64,000 bases of DNA from CAVTWJ01 sp964525605 (GTDB lineage Bacteria > Oederibacteriota > Muellerivitia > Muellerivitales > Muellerivitaceae): contig CAZGKT010000005.1 of NCBI GenBank assembly GCA_964525605.1, positions 1 through 64,000 of the forward strand, written 5' to 3'. Of this stretch, positions 36,477 through 45,845 are shown piece after piece. How positions within the stretch are numbered: position 1 is the first letter of the stretch; each line of letters opens with the position of its first letter. Under the pieces are notes generated by a model, which made no database searches, was not told the DNA's origin, and saw only the letters and a program-made list of their open reading frames with translations. The translations under genes and the position numbers were made by a program.

Positions 36477-38447
36477 ATGGCTAAGCAAGCAACTATCCAG
36501 GCGCCGTCGGTGGTGACCCGGGTACTCGATTGGAAAGGGGCGACCACTAACGCCATGGCGCTGATCGCGCCGGGCGCGTTTTTGTGGATCACCTATCAAG
36601 CGCAAGTGGGTCTCACGGTCCCGAGCGGGGCTTCCTGCGCGAACGACATGTGGGCGGGCATCCTGGTGGCCTTGGGTCTGGCTCTCTTGACGGCCTTGTC
36701 CTATTCGGAACTGGCGAAGATTTACCCTGAAGCCGGTTTCGCCGGTGCCGTTTATTTCGCCGAAAAAGCCTTTATCGACGACCAGGGCTTGAAACGCCCC
36801 GGGCCGACCTCGATGGCCCGCGTCGCCAAGTTGATTACCGGTTGGGCGGCCCATTTGTTCTATTGGGTTTATCCTGGCGTCATGGTGGCCTTCATGGGCA
36901 CCCTGGCTTCATACGTCTATGGAGCGGTCACAGGAAAGACCATGACGATCATGTGGGAACTGGTGATTGCCTGGGTATTCGCCTTCGCCGTTGGATACAT
37001 CGCCTACAAGGGCGTGGCGGGTTCCACCAAGGCCAATATGTGGGGCAACATCATCCAATGGGTTACGCTAACGATTTTTAGCGTGTTAGCCATCGCGTAC
37101 CGGTTTATCAATCCGGATCACGCCACCACTTGGGCCTATTCGGGTGGGTTTGATATCGTGAAGTTCCATTCGGTCACGGGCGTTTTGGTGCAAGCTACCG
37201 TCGCCATCCTGATTCTCGTCGGATTCGAGAGTTGTACCTCGCTTTCCGCGGAAACCAAGGAGCCGGAAAAGAACATCCCGAAAGCCATTATCATCGCTTT
37301 GATCGTCCAATGCGTGTTCGCCTATATGTTCGAGTACTTCGCGGCGAACTACATGGTGAGCGAGAAATTGGTGGGTAGTGTTGCGGTTCCTGCCGTGGCC
37401 GCCGTCGCTGCCGTACCTATGTCCGTTAGCGCCGCAGGTGTAACGACGGCCGCTGTGGCCGCTGTAGCCGCCGCTCCCGCCACCACCAAAGCGGTTTATG
37501 GGTTCGACGCCATGGCCGCTTCCAGCGCCCCCATTGGGGACATGGTGGTCCGCTTGGGGGACAGCTTCTTCGGGCATCTGGGTTTTGCCCTGATGCTGAT
37601 CATGGCATGTACGGTCGCCATTGCTGTTATTGGAACGACCCTGGCCTGCTATAACACAGCCGTTCGTGTGACTGCCGGTATGGCGGAGGATCGGGAACTG
37701 CCCGGCTTCCTGGGGTTCATCCACTTGAAAAATGCCTCACCCCATACGGCCATCTGGCTTTTGGTCGCGGTCTCCTGCGTGATCGCCACCGTCGGTTGTC
37801 AATCGGTGGACGGTTTGACGGGTATCACGCTGGCCTCCAACTTTGGAACCTTCGTGCTCTATGGCGCGGTCTGCATCTGGACCTTCATCGCCTATAAGAA
37901 GCGCAAAGACTTCAACGCCTTCAAGCATGCGTTGATACCCCTGGGAGGGTTGATCCTGAACATACTGATGTGCTGGGGGGTCATTTACCTCTACACCATT
38001 GGTAACGCCGACTCGCAGTTGGAAGCTAAGATCTTCTTCTATATCGCGGGCGGATGGGGCTTGGTCTGGTTCCTCTATGTGTTCTTCTCTTCAACCCTGA
38101 AGTCCCACGGGATGAAGATGATCTCGGCCATTATTCGGCCGGATTCGCTGGACGCGCTGGCGGATGCCTTGAACAAGGAAGAATTGGTACAGGGCATGAC
38201 GGTCTCTGAGGTGAAGGGCTTCGGCCGCACCAAGGGTTCCAAGACCGACGACTCGCCTTCCAAGGTCAAGTTCCTCGACAAGGTCCGAGTGGACGTAGTC
38301 GTGAATACCTGGGATGTGCCCCACGTCATAGATGTAATGAAGGACGTTCTGCAAACTGGCCAAAAGGGGGACGGTAAGATTTTCGTCCTGGAAACGGATG
38401 AAGCGGTCCGTGTCCGCACCGGGGAAACAGGGGTGGTGGCGGTTTAG
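36477..38447 (+). CDS. APC-superfamily permease fused to a C-terminal PII domain
   Basis: 656 residues from the ATG at 36477 (Shine-Dalgarno AAAGGAGGAAG). Residues 1-540 form an APC-type transporter (ALIAPGAFLWITYQAQVGL, GFESCTSLSAETKEPEKNIP, about 12 helices), with an Ala/Val low-complexity insert near 305-345. Residues 546-656 are a PII domain (KMISAIIRPDSLDALADAL ... GDGKIFVLETDEAVRVRTGE). Its T-loop (GFGRTKGSKTDDSPSKVKFL) is shortened and lacks the modifiable Tyr. The fused PII should gate transport in cis with nucleotide/2-oxoglutarate status. The sigma-54 promoter points to nitrogen control, suggesting an amino acid or amine substrate. Confidence 0.88.
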   Translation: MAKQATIQAPSVVTRVLDWKGATTNAMALIAPGAFLWITYQAQVGLTVPSGASCANDMWAGILVALGLALLTALSYSELAKIYPEAGFAGAVYFAEKAFIDDQGLKRPGPTSMARVAKLITGWAAHLFYWVYPGVMVAFMGTLASYVYGAVTGKTMTIMWELVIAWVFAFAVGYIAYKGVAGSTKANMWGNIIQWVTLTIFSVLAIAYRFINPDHATTWAYSGGFDIVKFHSVTGVLVQATVAILILVGFESCTSLSAETKEPEKNIPKAIIIALIVQCVFAYMFEYFAANYMVSEKLVGSVAVPAVAAVAAVPMSVSAAGVTTAAVAAVAAAPATTKAVYGFDAMAASSAPIGDMVVRLGDSFFGHLGFALMLIMACTVAIAVIGTTLACYNTAVRVTAGMAEDRELPGFLGFIHLKNASPHTAIWLLVAVSCVIATVGCQSVDGLTGITLASNFGTFVLYGAVCIWTFIAYKKRKDFNAFKHALIPLGGLILNILMCWGVIYLYTIGNADSQLEAKIFFYIAGGWGLVWFLYVFFSSTLKSHGMKMISAIIRPDSLDALADALNKEELVQGMTVSEVKGFGRTKGSKTDDSPSKVKFLDKVRVDVVVNTWDVPHVIDVMKDVLQTGQKGDGKIFVLETDEAVRVRTGETGVVAV

Positions 38448-38480
38448 CTGTCAACCATCTAATCTTTAAGTCGCAATCAA

Positions 38481-38510
38481 AAAGCCGACCCGAAAGGGTC
38501 GGCTTTTTTG
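38481..38510 (+). terminator. Terminator after the permease-PII gene
   Basis: AAAAGCCGACCC/GGGTCGGCTTTT with loop GAAA and six T. Confidence 0.9.
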
Positions 38511-38601
38511 TTATGGAGAGGAACCTGAAAAATATTTCAAATTCGTTTTAAGGAGTGTGGGTTAAAATCAATGAGGCATATGGGGAGAGAGGAGGAAAAA
38601 C

Positions 38602-39165
38602 ATGGACGCGAAGGAATTGAAAGAATATGGACCCTTGGGCGCCTTGATCGGCAGATGGCAGGGGGACAAGGGTGACGACATTGCCCCGGGGGATGATCTA
38701 GGAAAAGAAAACAACAAGTATCGCGAGGAAATCCTATTTGAACCCTGCGGAGCCACCTTCAATCATGAGCAGAGGCTCATGGGGGTTCATTATGCTTTAC
38801 ACGCCTGGCGTCTGACAGAAACAAAACCCTTCCACGAGGAATCGGGCTATCTACTTTGGGATGAAAAGGAAAAACTCATTATTCGGAGCACCATCATCCC
38901 ACGGGGCATGACCGTTCTGGCCGGGGGCAAGGCAGAAGCGGATGCCAAACAATTTATCGTATCGGCCAAGCTGGGATCACCGGTCTTTGGCATCTGCTCC
39001 AATCCCTACCTGGACAAGGAGTTCAAGACCCTGGCTTTCGACCACACCCTAAAAGTTTTGGGGCCGGACCAGATCAGTTATGAACAGGACACCCAAATCC
39101 AGATCGCCGGGCAAAAGGAAATTTTTCATCACACGGATAAGAATGTTTTGAAAAAAGTGGGGTGA
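38602..39165 (+). CDS. Nitrobindin-like (FABP-like beta-barrel) protein
   Basis: 187 residues. It starts with LGALIGRWQGDKGDD, like the GxWxGxG opening of nitrobindin/THAP4-type barrels, followed by EEILFEPCGATF, HAWRLTETKPFHEESGYLLW and the C-terminal FHHTDKNVLKKVG. The family forms a 10-stranded barrel that can bind haem and NO. Whether the haem-ligand His is kept cannot be decided by eye. Monocistronic between two terminators. Confidence 0.6.
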   Translation: MDAKELKEYGPLGALIGRWQGDKGDDIAPGDDLGKENNKYREEILFEPCGATFNHEQRLMGVHYALHAWRLTETKPFHEESGYLLWDEKEKLIIRSTIIPRGMTVLAGGKAEADAKQFIVSAKLGSPVFGICSNPYLDKEFKTLAFDHTLKVLGPDQISYEQDTQIQIAGQKEIFHHTDKNVLKKVG

Positions 39166-39199
39166 TGGATATTTAAAAAATAAGATCACCTAGCCGCAA

Positions 39200-39231
39200 T
39201 AAAAAGCCGGCCCATTTGGGCCGGCTTTTTG
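39200..39231. terminator. Terminator between convergent genes
   Basis: AAAAAGCCGGCCCA/TGGGCCGGCTTTTT perfect stem with a short loop. It can serve both the barrel protein and the minus-strand transporter. Confidence 0.9.
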
Positions 39232-39262
39232 CATTTCAGCTCAGCGGTTTTTATTTCGGCAA

Positions 39263-41239
39263 CTACAATACCCTGACGGGCACGATCACCATGTTGAACC
39301 CCTTGAAAAGGAGCCTGCGCTGGATTTCGATGGAGGTTTGGTTGTGCAGGAGCCCCGAGAACAGGGTTTCCTTGGCGAAGATGAGCTTGCCTGAAAAGAA
39401 GGTGGGGTCATTGAATTCCCCGGAGACCAATTCGCAAAGTTTTTCCATTCCTTCGATGACATCTATGCTCTCCACGTGTCGGAAATCCGCCCGGTAGCCC
39501 ATCTTGTGGGCCAGGGCCACGTATTTTCGCAAATTATCCTCGGTGTAGTTTTTGAGGTTCTGTAGCTCTTCGATGCCTTTGAACTTACTCGTGTCGATCC
39601 GGCCGATGGAGACAAAGAGAAAATCTTGGAAACGGTTGGCGAATAGTTTCTGTATGGAAAAGATGGCGTGGATGCCCAACCCGTTGTACCGCTCGACCAT
39701 GACCACGGCCACGGGTTTGGCCTTTTCAGGCGGGCCAAGAGGCGGTTCGGTGGCGTCCCGGTCGGGCAGGGGAAGGTTGGTCAAGGCGTCATCCAGGCGT
39801 TTCAAGCCAGATTGGACGCCCTTGTAATGGCCTTTCACCCGGAAACAAACCCAAATCAGGGCCCCGGTCAGCAGGATGGTCACAAACCCCCCCTCCAGGA
39901 ATTTCGCCATGATAGTGGCCACCAGAATGATGGTGGTCAGGGCCAGTCCCAAGCCGTTGATGAAAAATCGGCTTTTCCAATCCTTTTGTTGTTTACGGGC
40001 CTGCCACCAATGAACGCACATGGAAAGCTGAGAGAGGCTGAAGGTGATATAAACATTGATGGCGTAAAGAACGATGAGGGCGTCCACATTACCCTTGAAA
40101 ACAAGGAGGATCACCAGGGAGAAGACCCCCATGACCAGGATGCCATTCATGCGCACGAGTCGGTGGGACAGGTTGGCAAAACGGTGGGGAAGCCAGGAAT
40201 CCATCGCCATGTTGGAAAGCACGTTCGGCCCGTCGATGAAGCCGGTCTGGGCCGCGATGAAGAGCAGCAATCCTTCCGAAAGCAGGGTCAAGTAGACCAT
40301 CGCCTGGCCCAAGGGAACCCCATAGAGGGTCCAGGAGCCGAAGATTTGTTTAGAGAGGGTCCCGTTCATGGTCTCGTTCTCCACGGTCGGTGTATCCCAC
40401 AGCATATAAAGCATCAGGATGCCCCCGGCCGTCAGGGCCAGGGAAGTCGCCATGTAAAGCATTGTGCGCTTGCCGGTTTGGACACGCGGCTCGCGTAGAT
40501 TCGCCAACCCGTTGGAGACGGCCTCGATACCCGTGTAGGTTCCGCCGCCCAAACTGTAGGCCGTAAAGAAGATGACCAGGAAACCCCACAAACCCAGGGG
40601 GCCGCCGACGATCTGGTGGGTTTCTTGTAATGTGGAATGAACGACGGGAACGATCTGAGCGCCGTGGCCGATCAGACCCGCTCCGATGAGAAGAATGTGG
40701 GTGATCACGAAAAGAATGAAGATCGGGAGAAGAGAAGTGACCGATTCCTTGATGCCCCGCATATTGAGCCAGATCAAGAGAACGATGAGGAGGGCCTTGA
40801 TCCAGAGCTTATAGGTGGTGAAAGCGGCTGGCATGAAATCGGCGATGGTGTCCACCCCCGCGGCGATGGAAAGGGTGATGGTGAGCACATAGTCCACGAT
40901 GAGTGCGGAACCGGAAAAAAGACCTGCCGTTGGATGAAGGAGCTTGCTAGCCACAACGTAACCCCCGCCGCCCGAGGGGAAGTATTCGATGATCTGGCTG
41001 TAGCTGGCGGAAATGATGAAAACGGTGGCAGCCACCGCGATGGCCAGGTAAAGGGCAATATGGTGGTACTGGCCCCCTAATGCTTTGTAGGTTTCCTCGG
41101 GTCCGTAAGAAGAGGAAGAAAGCCCGTCCGCTCCGAGGCCCACCCAGGCCAGGAAAGCGACGAGGCTTAATTTATGAAAAACCTTTGAATCGAGGGGATC
41201 TTTGTCCTTGCCGAAAATCAGTTCTTTGACTTTTTCCAT
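39263..41239 (-). CDS. KimA-like APC-family potassium transporter
   Basis: 658 residues. About 12 helices with GADGLSSSSYGPEETYKAL in the first helix region, like the 'DALSSxAYGxEE' signature of KimA (YdaO). A cytosolic C-terminal domain of ~170 residues contains a USP-like segment. KimA proteins are high-affinity K+/H+ symporters. The assignment is strongly supported by the c-di-AMP riboswitch directly upstream, the classical regulator of ydaO/kimA. The start at 41239 has a weak RBS (AGGCTGTTTAA). Confidence 0.8.
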   Translation of the reverse strand: MEKVKELIFGKDKDPLDSKVFHKLSLVAFLAWVGLGADGLSSSSYGPEETYKALGGQYHHIALYLAIAVAATVFIISASYSQIIEYFPSGGGGYVVASKLLHPTAGLFSGSALIVDYVLTITLSIAAGVDTIADFMPAAFTTYKLWIKALLIVLLIWLNMRGIKESVTSLLPIFILFVITHILLIGAGLIGHGAQIVPVVHSTLQETHQIVGGPLGLWGFLVIFFTAYSLGGGTYTGIEAVSNGLANLREPRVQTGKRTMLYMATSLALTAGGILMLYMLWDTPTVENETMNGTLSKQIFGSWTLYGVPLGQAMVYLTLLSEGLLLFIAAQTGFIDGPNVLSNMAMDSWLPHRFANLSHRLVRMNGILVMGVFSLVILLVFKGNVDALIVLYAINVYITFSLSQLSMCVHWWQARKQQKDWKSRFFINGLGLALTTIILVATIMAKFLEGGFVTILLTGALIWVCFRVKGHYKGVQSGLKRLDDALTNLPLPDRDATEPPLGPPEKAKPVAVVMVERYNGLGIHAIFSIQKLFANRFQDFLFVSIGRIDTSKFKGIEELQNLKNYTEDNLRKYVALAHKMGYRADFRHVESIDVIEGMEKLCELVSGEFNDPTFFSGKLIFAKETLFSGLLHNQTSIEIQRRLLFKGFNMVIVPVRVL

Positions 41240-41304
41240 TTAAACAGCCTCCGAAGTCCCTGGGAAATGGACTGAATTGGGGCCGTCTATTTCGACGCAC
41301 CCTT

Positions 41305-41445
41305 CGTTGCCTGCGGGGTTAGCTGTCGGGCTCGGCGCGAAAGGCTCGCCGCCCATTCTCCAAACAGAAGTAAGTTAAGGAGATTGGATTAGCCCCAAAC
41401 TTCTTGGGTCCCCCGTTCACCCTTGTGTGGGTGACTCGGCTTTTC
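41305..41445 (-). ncRNA. c-di-AMP riboswitch (ydaO-yuaA type)
   Basis: Read on the minus strand this leader contains the hallmark CCGACAGCTAACCCCGCAGG at its 3' side, GGGGGACCCAAG followed by GGGGCTAATCC on its 5' side, a P2-like hairpin TCACCC/GGGTGA and a GGCGGCGAGCC...CGCGCCG internal pairing. All are in the order of the ydaO/yuaA RNA. About 65 nt of expression platform separate it from the transporter start. It should reduce transporter expression when c-di-AMP (potassium-replete state) is high. Confidence 0.9.
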
Positions 41446-41607
41446 AACTTTTGTTTCTATCAAGGAAACAATGAAGGGGTGATATTAATGAATTTTTAAT
41501 TAAATACAATACCCTCTGAAAAAGAGCCATTTACCCATGAATCTGCGACAATATCCGCAAACAAATCTGCAATGTCAGCTAAACGACCCCCTTCATGAGG
41601 AGTAACC

Positions 41608-42372
41608 ATGGCGGAATCTCGAATTCATTTAGTTGTGGCAACTCCCTGCTACGGGGGAATGGTCACCAGCCTGTACGCCACTTCTCTCATGCGTCTTCAA
41701 AACGCCTGCCTGCAGAGGGGCGGGATTGATTTGACCGTCTTCATGACTTCGGGAGACGCCTTGATCCCGAGGGCCCGTCAGGGTCTGGTAGCCCAGTTTC
41801 TCCATAACGATGCGGCCACCCACTTGATCTTCATCGATGCGGATATTTCCTTTGCCCCCGATCAGGTTTTCCGACTTTTGGATTTTAATAAGGACGTGGC
41901 AGCGGGAGTCTATCCCACCAAGAAGGTGGATTGGGCCAAGGCCATCACTCAGGCCAAGGAAGGCCAAACCAACCTGGAATCCTCCGCATTGAGCTATGTC
42001 ATGGGTTTGGAAGACCCGGCGAAAACGGCGACCCAGAACGGTTTCGCCAAGGCCCTCTACGCGGGAACGGGGTTCATGATGATCAAGCGCAAGGTGTTTC
42101 TTGCCATGATCGAACGTTACGCGGACTTGAAATACACCCGGGAGGATCAGGCCGAGGATGGCTTGCGGGGAAGTCCCTATCGGTGCGCGCTCTTCAATTG
42201 CCTGGTGGATAAACCCACCGGTACCTATTTAAGCGAGGACTATAGTTTCTGTAAGCGGTGGCGGGACATGGATGGCGAGATTTGGATTGATCTGCAAAGC
42301 AAGCTCACTCACACGGGCCCCATCTCCTTCAAGGGAGATGTCACATCCCAGTTCAGGCAATTCACTTCCTAG
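41608..42372 (+). CDS. GT-A-fold glycosyltransferase-like protein
   Basis: 254 residues. IHLVVATPCYGGMVTSLY opens the nucleotide-sugar fold, the DxD motif lies in HLIFIDADISF, and later GTGFMMIKRKVF and YLSEDYSFCKRW (acceptor-side acidic motif) follow. No signal peptide or helix, so cytosolic. Donor and acceptor unknown. The 370 bp upstream are shared with the divergent transporter and its riboswitch. Confidence 0.7.
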   Translation: MAESRIHLVVATPCYGGMVTSLYATSLMRLQNACLQRGGIDLTVFMTSGDALIPRARQGLVAQFLHNDAATHLIFIDADISFAPDQVFRLLDFNKDVAAGVYPTKKVDWAKAITQAKEGQTNLESSALSYVMGLEDPAKTATQNGFAKALYAGTGFMMIKRKVFLAMIERYADLKYTREDQAEDGLRGSPYRCALFNCLVDKPTGTYLSEDYSFCKRWRDMDGEIWIDLQSKLTHTGPISFKGDVTSQFRQFTS

Positions 42373-42499
42373 GCATAGTCTCTTCGCTTATCTTCCCATT
42401 CATGACAGAACAATGAATCCGGTTTCTGCCTTGCCCGAAACTTTCGGGGAGGCCGTTTCGTCTAATGAATTAGTGAAGTGAATACCGAGGAGTTAGAAA

Positions 42500-43156
42500 A
42501 TGAAAAATAAAATTTGGCTATTTTGGATGGTTTTAGGTTTCTGGGGCTTTGCCCTTCAATCCTCCCAAGCCCAGGTTCAAGTGGGTGTGGGCGTCAACTT
42601 AGGCGGCGGCGGGGATAGTTTTCACCTGGCCATCGGCAATTATTACCACGCCCCTCCGGCCCAGGTCACCATCGTTGCGCAAAGGCATATTCCCGATGAG
42701 GAATCTCCAGTGGTCTTTTTTGTGGCCGGACAGGCCCATGTGCCTCCGGGTGTAATCATTGACCTGAGGGCCGGTGGAATGCCATGGGTGGAAATCCTCC
42801 ACCGCTACCATTTGAGCCCGAGAATCTTTTACGTGCCCGTCCATGTTTCTGTTTGGAACACGCCCTACTCGAACTTTTACGCCTATTACAACGAACGGGG
42901 ACATCACCGGATCCGTCTTATGGACGCGGATATCATCAACATGGTGAACCTGAGGTTCGCTTCCGATTATTATCACCGAACCCCGGAAGAAGTTATTCGG
43001 TTGCGGGCCGGGGGCCACAATTACGCCTATATCCACGACCAATACCGCCATCCCGAACCCTATCATCCGAACGACCACCCGGAAGATCGGCCGGAACACC
43101 ACTTTGGCCAGCATCAGGATGACAACGGATATGGGCACCGAGATGGGGGTTATTAA
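42500..43156 (+). CDS. Secreted histidine-rich hypothetical protein
   Basis: 218 residues with signal peptide (WLFWMVLGFWGFALQSSQAQ). Two internal repeats share the form 'DLRAGGMPWVEILHRYH' and 'RLRAGGHNYAYIHDQYRH'. The C-terminal 35 residues are His/Asp/Pro-rich (HPNDHPEDRPEHHFGQHQDD), suggesting metal binding. Family not recognised. Confidence 0.65.
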   Translation: MKNKIWLFWMVLGFWGFALQSSQAQVQVGVGVNLGGGGDSFHLAIGNYYHAPPAQVTIVAQRHIPDEESPVVFFVAGQAHVPPGVIIDLRAGGMPWVEILHRYHLSPRIFYVPVHVSVWNTPYSNFYAYYNERGHHRIRLMDADIINMVNLRFASDYYHRTPEEVIRLRAGGHNYAYIHDQYRHPEPYHPNDHPEDRPEHHFGQHQDDNGYGHRDGGY

Positions 43157-43221
43157 ACCAAAAACTTCTTTTTGATTCGAAATCAAAGAAGACAAATCTA
43201 GTCTTCTTTCGGGGTCATTCA

Positions 43222-43257
43222 GGGGCTGACCGGATTCTGGGGTCGGCCCCTTTTTTT
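43222..43257 (+). terminator. Terminator after the His-rich protein gene
   Basis: GGGGCTGACC/GGGTCGGCCCC stem followed by seven T. Confidence 0.85.
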
Positions 43258-43361
43258 ATCTGGAGCGATGGGATTGGCCTTAAAAAACAGATATAACCTT
43301 TACCATTCTGGTGTGAATCCCACCCCGGGGTTATACCCATCCGGTTCTTCTGAAGGCGCAC

Positions 43362-44720
43362 ATGAATTCAATCGTTAACTGGTGGCAAGTGGATGGGGCG
43401 CAAACGGCCTTGGCCTTTACACCCTTCTTTCTTTTGCTATTTCTCATCGCGGTTATGCCCTATGTCCGGTGGACCTCCCATTGGTGGGGGTCCCTTACCC
43501 ACAAATTCATCGTGGCGGTCCTTTTCGCCGGTGCCGGTGTTCTCCTCTATGTTCATGCCACGGGTGATTGGATCAAGGTGGGGGAAACTTATCTCGACTA
43601 TTTTTCCTTTCTTATTTTGCTGGGGTCGCTTTTCACGGTGGCAGGGGGAATCCATATTTCGGGCGCATTCATGGGCTACCCGGGGGTGAACACGCTCTTT
43701 TTAGGACTCGGCGCCCTGCTTTCCAATGTTTTGGGCACCTTGGGTGCCAGTATGCTCCTCATCCGGCCGCTTCTTCACGCGAACCAACACCGCCAGCACA
43801 AGGGACATATTGTCCTATTCTTCATTTTCATCGTCTCGAATTGCGCCGCCTGCTTGATTCCCCTGGGTCCTCCACTTTATCTGGGATATCTGCGGGGGGT
43901 TCCTTTTTTCTGGACCTTGTGGCTGACGGCGCCCTGCGCCTTGGTGGTCGGAACCCTGCTTCTGGTTTTCTATTTTTGCGATGAGCATTTTTTTGAGAAG
44001 GAAAACTGGACCAGCAAAGGGCATATGGTCGGGGAACTCAAAAAAGCCCATCGGAAAATTCACATCCAGGGCAAAGGAAACCTGTTGTTGTTGGCTGTGA
44101 TGATCGGCGGAATCCTTCTCGCCGGATATGTTTTACATCCCTTCTTTAACCAAACGTTGGGAGAAAAAGAGGGGGACCTTTGGATCAAAATCGTCCAAAC
44201 GCTTTTCATGGTCGGTGTGGCGGCTGTTTCTTTCAAAACCACCCCCCGGGAACTCCATGTCCAAAACCGGTTTCATTTTGGGCCCCTTTGGGAAGTGGCG
44301 ATCCTCTTTTTTGGAATTTTCGGCGCCATGATTCCGGTGTTGGCCTACCTGGAAGCCCACGGACCCGAATTGGCCTACCACCATGACTGGGAATATTTCT
44401 GGGCTTCGGGGTTGTTGAGCGCTTTCCTCGATAACGCTCCCACCTACCTGACCCTGACGGCCATGGCCTCCGGTCAGCATGGCCTCTCTCCGGCCCACCT
44501 GGGCGAACTGGCCGGTCAATTTCCGCAGATTCTTATCGCCATTTCCTGCGGGTCGTCTTTCATGGGGGCCTTGACCTATATCGGAAATGGGCCGAATTTT
44601 ATGGTGAAGGCCATTGCGGAAGAGGCCGGGGTCGAAATGCCATCCTTCGGAGGTTACATGATCTGGTCGGGCGTGATCCTGATTCCGATATTTCTCGTCG
44701 TGACCTTTATCTTTTTTTAA
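43362..44720 (+). CDS. Na+/H+ antiporter- or citrate-type ion transporter (CitMHS_2-like)
   Basis: 452 residues, about 11-12 helices. SNVLGTLGASMLLIRPLL and SNCAACLIPLGPPLYLGYL are the paired re-entrant motifs of the ion-transporter superfamily (NhaD/ArsB/CitMHS), and a second half motif is LDNAPTYLTLTAMASG ... GSSFMGALTYIGNGPNFMV. Probably exchanges Na+ or a carboxylate for H+. In this context a Na+/H+ antiporter role beside potassium uptake is plausible (inference). Confidence 0.75.
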   Translation: MNSIVNWWQVDGAQTALAFTPFFLLLFLIAVMPYVRWTSHWWGSLTHKFIVAVLFAGAGVLLYVHATGDWIKVGETYLDYFSFLILLGSLFTVAGGIHISGAFMGYPGVNTLFLGLGALLSNVLGTLGASMLLIRPLLHANQHRQHKGHIVLFFIFIVSNCAACLIPLGPPLYLGYLRGVPFFWTLWLTAPCALVVGTLLLVFYFCDEHFFEKENWTSKGHMVGELKKAHRKIHIQGKGNLLLLAVMIGGILLAGYVLHPFFNQTLGEKEGDLWIKIVQTLFMVGVAAVSFKTTPRELHVQNRFHFGPLWEVAILFFGIFGAMIPVLAYLEAHGPELAYHHDWEYFWASGLLSAFLDNAPTYLTLTAMASGQHGLSPAHLGELAGQFPQILIAISCGSSFMGALTYIGNGPNFMVKAIAEEAGVEMPSFGGYMIWSGVILIPIFLVVTFIFF

Positions 44721-44859
44721 CGGTCTTTTCCTTCGCTTGGTTTCAACAGAGGCGGCGTGCAACCGCGGCTGCAATTAACCGTGCTACACTACTCTCAGGT
44801 CGGTTAGGCCCGTTGACTGGGGAGGATGAAGATAGCCTGATTCACCAGAAAGCCTTGAT

Positions 44860-45843
44860 ATGAAGCCAATTTTTATCCTCCTTATGGGTTTGGTGTTTTT
44901 TGCTTCTCCCCCGTTCAGTTATTCCCAATCCGCAGCCACTCCGTCCGTCACCCCAACCCCCGGTCCGGAGAGCCTTCTCCCTCCTGACGCGAAAATCCTC
45001 AAGGCCCAATGGGGATATTTTCGGGGGAAGAAGACCCAGGAAGTTTTGTTCCTTACTCGAACCAAAGATTCCAAGATTCAGACCGATGTGATCGCGCGGT
45101 CAAAGAATCATTTTTTCGTTCTGTGGGAACAAATTTATCAGTCTAGGGGCCAGATGGACCCCAACTCCGGCGCTTATGTTTTGGACACGGCATCAAAGAT
45201 TCCCAGTTTGATCATAGCTCCCTATATGGGAGCCGACTTGGGAGGTCAGGCTTATCTCTATCAATGGAACGGAAAAACCTTCGAGAAAATTTCGGGGGCC
45301 GAGGTTCCCATGGAATCCATGGAGATTCAGGATTTGAAGGGCGATAAACGCCTAGAATTGATCTGCACCGAACGATATGGGGATGACCGTATTTTCGGCA
45401 TTCAAAAGGGGAGTCTCGCGGATGAAAGCGCCGATTTTCCGGATTACTACCAGAGGCCGGCGGGGCGTTATTATCCAGAAAAGGAAATTCTTTTTGGCTC
45501 CGATCGCCTTAATCGATTCGATATCTACATGACCGGTTATGACTCTTCGGGCAAGGCCTTGCTTATCCCAAAACCTGCGGCCCGGCTTTGGCTGATGAAT
45601 ACCGCAACGAATAAAGACCTTTCAATCAATATCACCCGATTCCAGGTGCATGGGACTACTTTCAGCGCCGGGATGACCGATCCTTCCTTCGGGTCCCTTT
45701 CAATTGATGGAAAGTTCCTGGACAAGAAATTCAGCTTTAAAGCCCATCCTCCCGCCAATAAGACCGTATTGAAATGCAATGTCCGATTCACGGGATCCGA
45801 TCAAACGAAGCATACTTTTACCGATGCCAGGTTCATCTACTAG
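44860..45843 (+). CDS. Hypothetical exported protein
   Basis: 327 residues with signal peptide (IFILLMGLVFFASPPFSYSQ), a short Pro/Thr linker (ATPSVTPTPGPESLLPPDA) and a beta-rich mature domain with FG-GAP-like character (AYVLDTASKIPSLIIAPYM, MEIQDLKGDKRLELICTERY). No family assigned. Ends 2 bp before the pseudouridine synthase start, so they may be coupled. Confidence 0.65.
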   Translation: MKPIFILLMGLVFFASPPFSYSQSAATPSVTPTPGPESLLPPDAKILKAQWGYFRGKKTQEVLFLTRTKDSKIQTDVIARSKNHFFVLWEQIYQSRGQMDPNSGAYVLDTASKIPSLIIAPYMGADLGGQAYLYQWNGKTFEKISGAEVPMESMEIQDLKGDKRLELICTERYGDDRIFGIQKGSLADESADFPDYYQRPAGRYYPEKEILFGSDRLNRFDIYMTGYDSSGKALLIPKPAARLWLMNTATNKDLSINITRFQVHGTTFSAGMTDPSFGSLSIDGKFLDKKFSFKAHPPANKTVLKCNVRFTGSDQTKHTFTDARFIY

Positions 45844-45845
45844 AA

